From positions 1,116,001 through 1,180,000 of the forward strand of contig JBKBLN010000001.1 in NCBI GenBank assembly GCA_046296415.1: DNA of 64,000 nt. The letters run 5' to 3'. The stretch is from CAYNRA01 sp046296415. Lineage in GTDB: Bacteria > Bacteroidota > Bacteroidia > Cytophagales > Spirosomataceae. The notes beneath the pieces are model-generated. The model was not told the DNA's origin. It did not search any database and saw only the letters and a list, made by a program, of their open reading frames with translations. How positions within the stretch are numbered: the first letter of the stretch is position 1; each line of letters starts with the position of its first letter. Shown piece after piece: positions 59,982 through 64,000 of the stretch. The position numbers and the translations under genes are program-made.

Positions 59982-62156
59982 ATGAAAACCCTTATTTTTT
60001 GGGCAATCTGGTTTATTCCCGGATTTCTGTCCGCACAAATTCACGGTCGAATTACCGAAAAAAAATCACAAGAGCCTATACCTGGCGTCACGGTTAGGTG
60101 GAAAGGCTTCGAAAAAATAGCCGTGATTTCTGATTTAGATGGCCATTTTGAAATTTCCCAACCCAAAGGCGCTAGCTGGCTTGTTTTCTCCGCCGTGGGA
60201 TACCTGGCCGATAGCTTAGAGGTTTTGAAAGGAAACAGCCACATTCAGGTTTCCTTATTGCCGGCCAGTACGGAATTGGCGGGTGTGGTAGTTCGGGGAT
60301 CTGGTACTGTGATTGACCGATTATCCCCGATGCAAACTCAGGTGATCACAGCCAAAGAATTAGGTAAAGCCGCATGCTGCAATCTTTCGGAAAGTTTTGA
60401 AACGAATGGAGCTGTTAGTGTTAGTTACACAGATGCGGTTACAGGAGCTAAACAAATTCAACTATTAGGGCTTGGTGGTGCTTACGTGCAAACCACTCTT
60501 GAGAATCTGCCCGGCATTCGGGGATTGGCTTCTTCGTTTGGTCTGAATTACATACCCGGTACTTGGATACAATCCATCGATGTGGCGAAAGGGACCGGAG
60601 GTGTACCTACGGGATACGAATCTATGACAGGTGGAATTAATGTGGAACTCAAAAAACCTGATGAATCTGAGCCACTTTTTGTCAATGGTTATGTAAATCA
60701 TTGGGGACGAGGGGAATTGAATGTGCAATTGGCACACAAGTTTTCAAAGAAATGGTCCATGGGCGTCCTAAGTCATGGTTCTTTTTTAGCCTCAGAAATA
60801 GATCGAAATCCCGACAGATTTCGTGATTTGGCCCGGTATGACCAGATCAATGTGCTCAATAGATGGAAATATGCCTCTGAGCGATGGATGGCACAGTTTG
60901 GAGGACGGTATCTGCAAGAAAATCGATTAGGGGGGCAGATCGGTTTCAAGTCCGAGGCTCTGACTCCCGCTTTGTACGGTTTTACTAACCAAACAAAACG
61001 AGGGGAGGGGTTCTTTAAATTGGCCAGATTATTTCCAGCCAAACCATTTCAAGGATTTGCTTTGCTCGGAAATGCGGTATGGCATGATACCCGTTCATTG
61101 ATTGGCCGACGGGTGTATTCTGGCCAGCAAAGGTCGGCTTATTTTAATTCAATTTACCAGAATGTTTTAGGAGATACACGGCATACCTACAAAATAGGTG
61201 CATCCATTCAGCTGGATGAGTATGCAGAGTCGTTTGGGAATTTGGTTTTGAATCGGACTGAAATTGTTCCGGGAGTGTATGGAGAATACACATATACCGA
61301 TCCGGAGAACATAACCTTGGTTGTAGGCCAACGGCTGGATTATCACAACTTATTTGGATGGCAGTACACCCCACGGGTTCATGTAAAAAAACATTTTAAA
61401 AATCATACCGATTGGCGACTTCATGTGGGGCGCGGGTTTCGAGTAGGAAATCCTTTGGCCGAGAATATGGGCTTATTAGTAAGTTCCCGACAAGTTGTTC
61501 TTCGGAATCCGATTCAACCCGAAATTTCCTGGAACATGGGTACTTCGTTAGGAAGAGATTTTGGCAAGATGACCGTGATGGCAGATGTCTATCATACTCG
61601 TTTTCAACAACAGCAAATTGTGGATGCCGAACATCCTGGTCATTTGTATTTGTATATGTCGAATGGGCCTTCGTATGCTACGGCAGCTCAAATTGAAGCT
61701 ATTTTACCCTACAAAGAGCGTTGGGAGTTTAAGGCAGCTTACCGGTTTTTTGATGTGAAACAAACCATGCAAGATCGCCAAGGGAATGAGGTCTTTTTGG
61801 AAAAGATGATGGTGAATAAACATCGAGTTTTAACCAATATTGCGTATGCTTTACCTTACAACAAATGGAAAGCCGACTTAACCATTCATTGGAATGGATC
61901 TATGCGTTTACCCATGATTGGTGAAGCTGAGGCAGGAAGATCACCCTCTTTTTTCAATATCAATGCGCAAGTAACCCGTACGTTTCGGACATGGGAATGG
62001 TATTTGGGTGGAGAAAACCTAACCAATTTTCGACAGCTCAATCCGATCGTCCAAGCTCGCGAACCCTTTGGTTCCCAATTTGACGCCGGAATTGTTTGGG
62101 GGCCTATTGTGGGTAGAACCATTTATTCAGGATTTCGGTGGAAATTAGGTAGTTAA
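59982..62156 (+). CDS. TonB-dependent receptor, probably for metal or metallophore
   Basis: 724 residues. A signal peptide (FWAIWFIPGFLSAQ) precedes a carboxypeptidase-regulatory-like domain (HGRITEKKSQEPIPGVTVRW, about 20-100), a plug (ITAKELGKAACCNLSESFET with an unusual Cys-Cys; VPTGYESMTGGINVELKKP) and a 22-strand-type barrel ending YSGFRWKLGS. It is shorter than SusC proteins and has no SusD partner. The CCNLSESF segment is, as I recall, usual in Bacteroidota receptors located with HMA proteins. Substrate: copper or another metal complex, inferred from the neighbours. Confidence 0.88.
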   Translation: MKTLIFWAIWFIPGFLSAQIHGRITEKKSQEPIPGVTVRWKGFEKIAVISDLDGHFEISQPKGASWLVFSAVGYLADSLEVLKGNSHIQVSLLPASTELAGVVVRGSGTVIDRLSPMQTQVITAKELGKAACCNLSESFETNGAVSVSYTDAVTGAKQIQLLGLGGAYVQTTLENLPGIRGLASSFGLNYIPGTWIQSIDVAKGTGGVPTGYESMTGGINVELKKPDESEPLFVNGYVNHWGRGELNVQLAHKFSKKWSMGVLSHGSFLASEIDRNPDRFRDLARYDQINVLNRWKYASERWMAQFGGRYLQENRLGGQIGFKSEALTPALYGFTNQTKRGEGFFKLARLFPAKPFQGFALLGNAVWHDTRSLIGRRVYSGQQRSAYFNSIYQNVLGDTRHTYKIGASIQLDEYAESFGNLVLNRTEIVPGVYGEYTYTDPENITLVVGQRLDYHNLFGWQYTPRVHVKKHFKNHTDWRLHVGRGFRVGNPLAENMGLLVSSRQVVLRNPIQPEISWNMGTSLGRDFGKMTVMADVYHTRFQQQQIVDAEHPGHLYLYMSNGPSYATAAQIEAILPYKERWEFKAAYRFFDVKQTMQDRQGNEVFLEKMMVNKHRVLTNIAYALPYNKWKADLTIHWNGSMRLPMIGEAEAGRSPSFFNINAQVTRTFRTWEWYLGGENLTNFRQLNPIVQAREPFGSQFDAGIVWGPIVGRTIYSGFRWKLGS

Positions 62157-62168
62157 TCGTTGAATTAC

Positions 62169-62738
62169 ATGAATACTCATTCCATTTACATTAAAAACAT
62201 GGTCTGTGATCGCTGTATATTGGCGGTTAAACAAATAGCAATGGATTTAGACTTACCTCTGCAATCCGTGGAATTGGGTTACCTCGTTTTAACAACCAAG
62301 CCGACAGCGGATCAAATGGTCAAATTACAAGATCGACTTGAGGCCATTGGATTTTCGGTTCTTCATACGCCTGAGCAACAAGCCGTGGCATTGATAAAAA
62401 AATGGGTATTGTTTTTGGTCAATCATCCTGAATCGGAGGAGGCCAAGTGGACAACGTCAGCTTTGTTGTCGGAAAAAATTGGTCGAGATTATAAGTACCT
62501 CCGGACTGTATTTAAACAACAAGAAGGACAAACGATCGAGCAGTTTTTACTTAAGCAAAGGTTAGCTCGAGCTAAACTTTTAATGGAAGATTTGTCCTTA
62601 TCGTTTACCGAGATATCCGAAAAACTGGGTTACAGCAGTGTGGCTCATTTTTCGGCTCAATTTAAAAAACTCACCGGAATTGCCCCCTCGGTGTACCGAA
62701 GTGAGTTACCACCTCGTCAAGTAATTGATCAACTTTAA
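62169..62738 (+). CDS. HMA-AraC fusion: metal-sensing one-component regulator
   Basis: 189 residues from ATG 62169 (a TTG at 62160 is possible). Residues 1-70 are a heavy-metal-associated-like domain (SIYIKNMVCDRCILAVKQIA, Cys13 and Cys16). Residues about 85-189 are an AraC/XylS double helix-turn-helix (YKYLRTVFKQQEGQTIEQFL; RLARAKLLMEDLSLSFTEIS; KLGYSSVAHFSAQFKKLTGI). Metal would bind in the N-terminal domain and change DNA binding by the C-terminal domain. It follows the TonB receptor by 12 bases and precedes an HMA protein gene by 12. Confidence 0.88.
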   Translation: MNTHSIYIKNMVCDRCILAVKQIAMDLDLPLQSVELGYLVLTTKPTADQMVKLQDRLEAIGFSVLHTPEQQAVALIKKWVLFLVNHPESEEAKWTTSALLSEKIGRDYKYLRTVFKQQEGQTIEQFLLKQRLARAKLLMEDLSLSFTEISEKLGYSSVAHFSAQFKKLTGIAPSVYRSELPPRQVIDQL

Positions 62739-62750
62739 TTTTCTATATCT

Positions 62751-63089
62751 ATGATTCGTTTTCTTTTGATTTTTTTGATTTCCGGAGCCGTTTTCGCTCA
62801 ACGGCCTACTACCGCCCAGGTCTCCCTACAAACTTCAGCCAAGTGTGGGATGTGTAAAAGTAGAATTGAGCGTGATTTAGGACTGACCAAAGGTGTTGAA
62901 AAAGCCACTCTTCGCTTGACAGATAAAGTGGTCGTGGTGGATTATAACCCTAAAAAAACCAATGTAGAGGCATTGAAAAAAGCCATTTCAATGATTGGTT
63001 ATGATGCAGAGGAGGTAGTGGCTAACCAAAAATCACACGACCGACTCCCAGCTTGTTGCCAGAAGTCGGCCGCACCTCATGTGGATTAA
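62751..63089 (+). CDS. Exported HMA-domain metal-binding protein (MerP/CopZ-like)
   Basis: 112 residues with a signal peptide (MIRFLLIFLISGAVFAQ). The HMA motif is KCGMCKSRIE with Cys32 and Cys35; the fold continues with KVVVVDYNPKKTNVEALKKA and ends ISMIGYDAEEV. A C-terminal ACCQKSAAPH adds a Cys-Cys pair and His. It is likely a periplasmic copper (or mercury) carrier that passes metal to or from the receptor system. It is the last gene of the locus, ten bases from a convergent gene. Confidence 0.88.
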   Translation: MIRFLLIFLISGAVFAQRPTTAQVSLQTSAKCGMCKSRIERDLGLTKGVEKATLRLTDKVVVVDYNPKKTNVEALKKAISMIGYDAEEVVANQKSHDRLPACCQKSAAPHVD

Positions 63090-63098
63090 GTTGGTATT

Positions 63099-63713
63099 TT
63101 ATGCTGCGGTAGTTTGGTAATCAGCAGCTTGCCAAACTGCCGCTGCGATGGCTACCGGCGAAACAGACTTTTCAAAAAGAGGGTCTGTTTCAGCCAATTT
63201 GATTTTCCCATAAAAAGTGGTCACAAACCAAGCTGGTATCCAAGCACCTGACTCAATACCCGACATCCAATCTGCCGGATCTTGATCGGTTTGTTTTAGA
63301 CCCAAATCTGCTACATAGGTGAGTTCTGGATCGGCGATCCAATCAAATGTTAGTTCATATTCTTGTTGTAAAAGCTGGGCTTCAGCCACCGAACCTTCAA
63401 TAAAAACTAAAAGTGTTCCACCTAATTTTTTAACCTCCTGCCCGATTTCCTGCAGTTCAAGAATCCGTTTGCGGCCGTATTCGCCCCATCCGCGAGCCAA
63501 AAATGTAATGACCACCGGCCGCTTCTTTGCATACGATTCCCAGGTTAAGCAGGTTCTTCCTTTTGCAACCGATGAGGAGCACATGGAGGCAGACCATTGA
63601 AAATAGGGCATGTACATACCCTCCGTTGGAGTTGAAATGCGACGGGCCGCGGCCAATGTAGCCCGATCCCGAATCTCGACCTCGCGGTCCCAATCGAATG
63701 TCTCTGCTGTCAT
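63099..63713 (-). CDS. Peroxiredoxin-fold (AhpC/TSA-like) protein lacking the usual active cysteine
   Basis: 204 residues without a signal peptide. The region RPVVITFLARGWGEYGRKRI (65-84) aligns with the FxRGxWCPYC active-site segment of AhpC/TSA-like proteins, but the cysteine positions are Gly (RGWGEYGR). The next strands (GGTLLVFIEGSVAEAQLLQQ; FDWIADPELTYVADLGL) keep the thioredoxin-like fold. Cysteines occur only at 45 and 55 (SMCSSSVAKGRTCLTW), before the usual site, and might substitute. Catalysis by the classical mechanism is doubtful; it may be a redox-inactive or altered member. It is convergent with the HMA gene. Confidence 0.7.
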   Translation of the reverse strand: MTAETFDWDREVEIRDRATLAAARRISTPTEGMYMPYFQWSASMCSSSVAKGRTCLTWESYAKKRPVVITFLARGWGEYGRKRILELQEIGQEVKKLGGTLLVFIEGSVAEAQLLQQEYELTFDWIADPELTYVADLGLKQTDQDPADWMSGIESGAWIPAWFVTTFYGKIKLAETDPLFEKSVSPVAIAAAVWQAADYQTTAA

Positions 63714-63785
63714 CGTCTTAACTTAGTTTGATGTGACAAAACTAATAAAGACTATTTACTCTACCAAATATATAGGGTAAATATT

Positions 63786-64000
63786 TTATAATTTTCTTCG
63801 AAGTCCCTTTTCGAGGCCACGGAGTTCGGCGAGTCCACGTAACCTACCAATAGCTGTGTACCCAGGGTTTGTTTTTTCCTTTTTTTCTAGGTCATCCAAC
63901 ATGCAATGGCCATGATCGGGTCGATAAGGAAGTCGAATATCGGAACGACCTTCCTGAATCCGGCGTTCTTGTTCAGAAATAAGGGCTTGCATGACCCCGG
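63786..64000 (-). CDS. uxuA: C-terminal part of mannonate dehydratase, truncated by the window
   Basis: The open frame runs off the right edge; the 68-residue reading that starts at ATG 63992 is internal. RPDHGHCMLDDLEKK and GYTAIGRLRGLAELRGLEKG are the closing signatures of UxuA, which removes water from D-mannonate in uronate breakdown. Cys stands where most relatives have Gln in DHGHQMLDD. The gene probably belongs to a uronate cluster beyond the window. Confidence 0.9.
   Translation of the reverse strand, partial: GVMQALISEQERRIQEGRSDIRLPYRPDHGHCMLDDLEKKEKTNPGYTAIGRLRGLAELRGLEKGLRRKL

Overview
The window comes from a chromosome of the phylum Bacteroidota, most likely order Cytophagales. 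Evidence: a SusC/SusD pair with surface lipoproteins, several promoters of the Bacteroidota type (TTG, about 20 bases, TAnnTTTG), almost no Shine-Dalgarno sequences, the dicluster ferredoxin/LuxC-type reductase pair, and small Bacteroidota-specific families (HYC_CC_PP type, DUF4932-like, DUF5690-like). Genes are dense, on both strands, often overlapping or separated by only a few bases. I see no tRNA, rRNA, insertion sequence, phage gene or CRISPR array.

Layout. 1-8749: a beta-glucan (probably laminarin) utilization locus: end of a LuxR-type regulator, SusC, SusD, two PKD-containing surface lipoproteins and a GH16 endoglucanase lipoprotein, the last set off by an internal terminator. 8899-16438 (minus): dnaK, an FAD oxidoreductase plus GT2 glycosyltransferase pair, two secreted proteins of unknown function, a DUF937-like protein, and rplT-rpmI without infC. 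16693-20652: dnaE and a thioredoxin. 20740-29095: an unusual cluster of amide-bond-forming enzymes (two ATP-grasp proteins, a COG2170 carboxylate-amine ligase, a class I glutamine amidotransferase, a class III aminotransferase, two alpha/beta hydrolases and an MFS-like membrane protein). This is the best candidate here for an undescribed pathway. 29064-30531: LuxC-like acyl-CoA reductase divergent from a dicluster ferredoxin.

30889-33422: porin plus ammonium transporter. 33652-42225: PccB-like carboxyltransferase, NhaA, a DUF885 protein, small conserved proteins, dihaem cytochrome c, GNAT and an M23 peptidase. 42316-45148: DoxX-like protein, NmrA-type oxidoreductase, HxlR regulator and Ddl. 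45191-50410: GH29 fucosidase, MarR regulator, an Arg/Asp-rich secreted protein and a multi-PAS histidine kinase. 50405-53898: Lrp regulator, alanine dehydrogenase and an ALDH7-type aldehyde dehydrogenase. 53999-56156: sugar porter plus fructokinase-like kinase. 56291-58389: OmpR/HisKA two-component system. 58442-59443: YhdH-type oxidoreductase. 59499-63089: a metal (probably copper) locus with a cysteine-rich secreted protein, a TonB receptor, an HMA-AraC fusion regulator and an HMA chaperone. 63099-64000: a peroxiredoxin-fold protein lacking the usual cysteine, and the end of uxuA.

Together the genes suggest an aerobic heterotroph that feeds on polysaccharides: beta-glucan capture and cleavage, hexose uptake and phosphorylation, fucose release, uronate breakdown at the right edge, and ammonium scavenging. 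Gene assignments rest on reading motifs by eye; no database search was possible.
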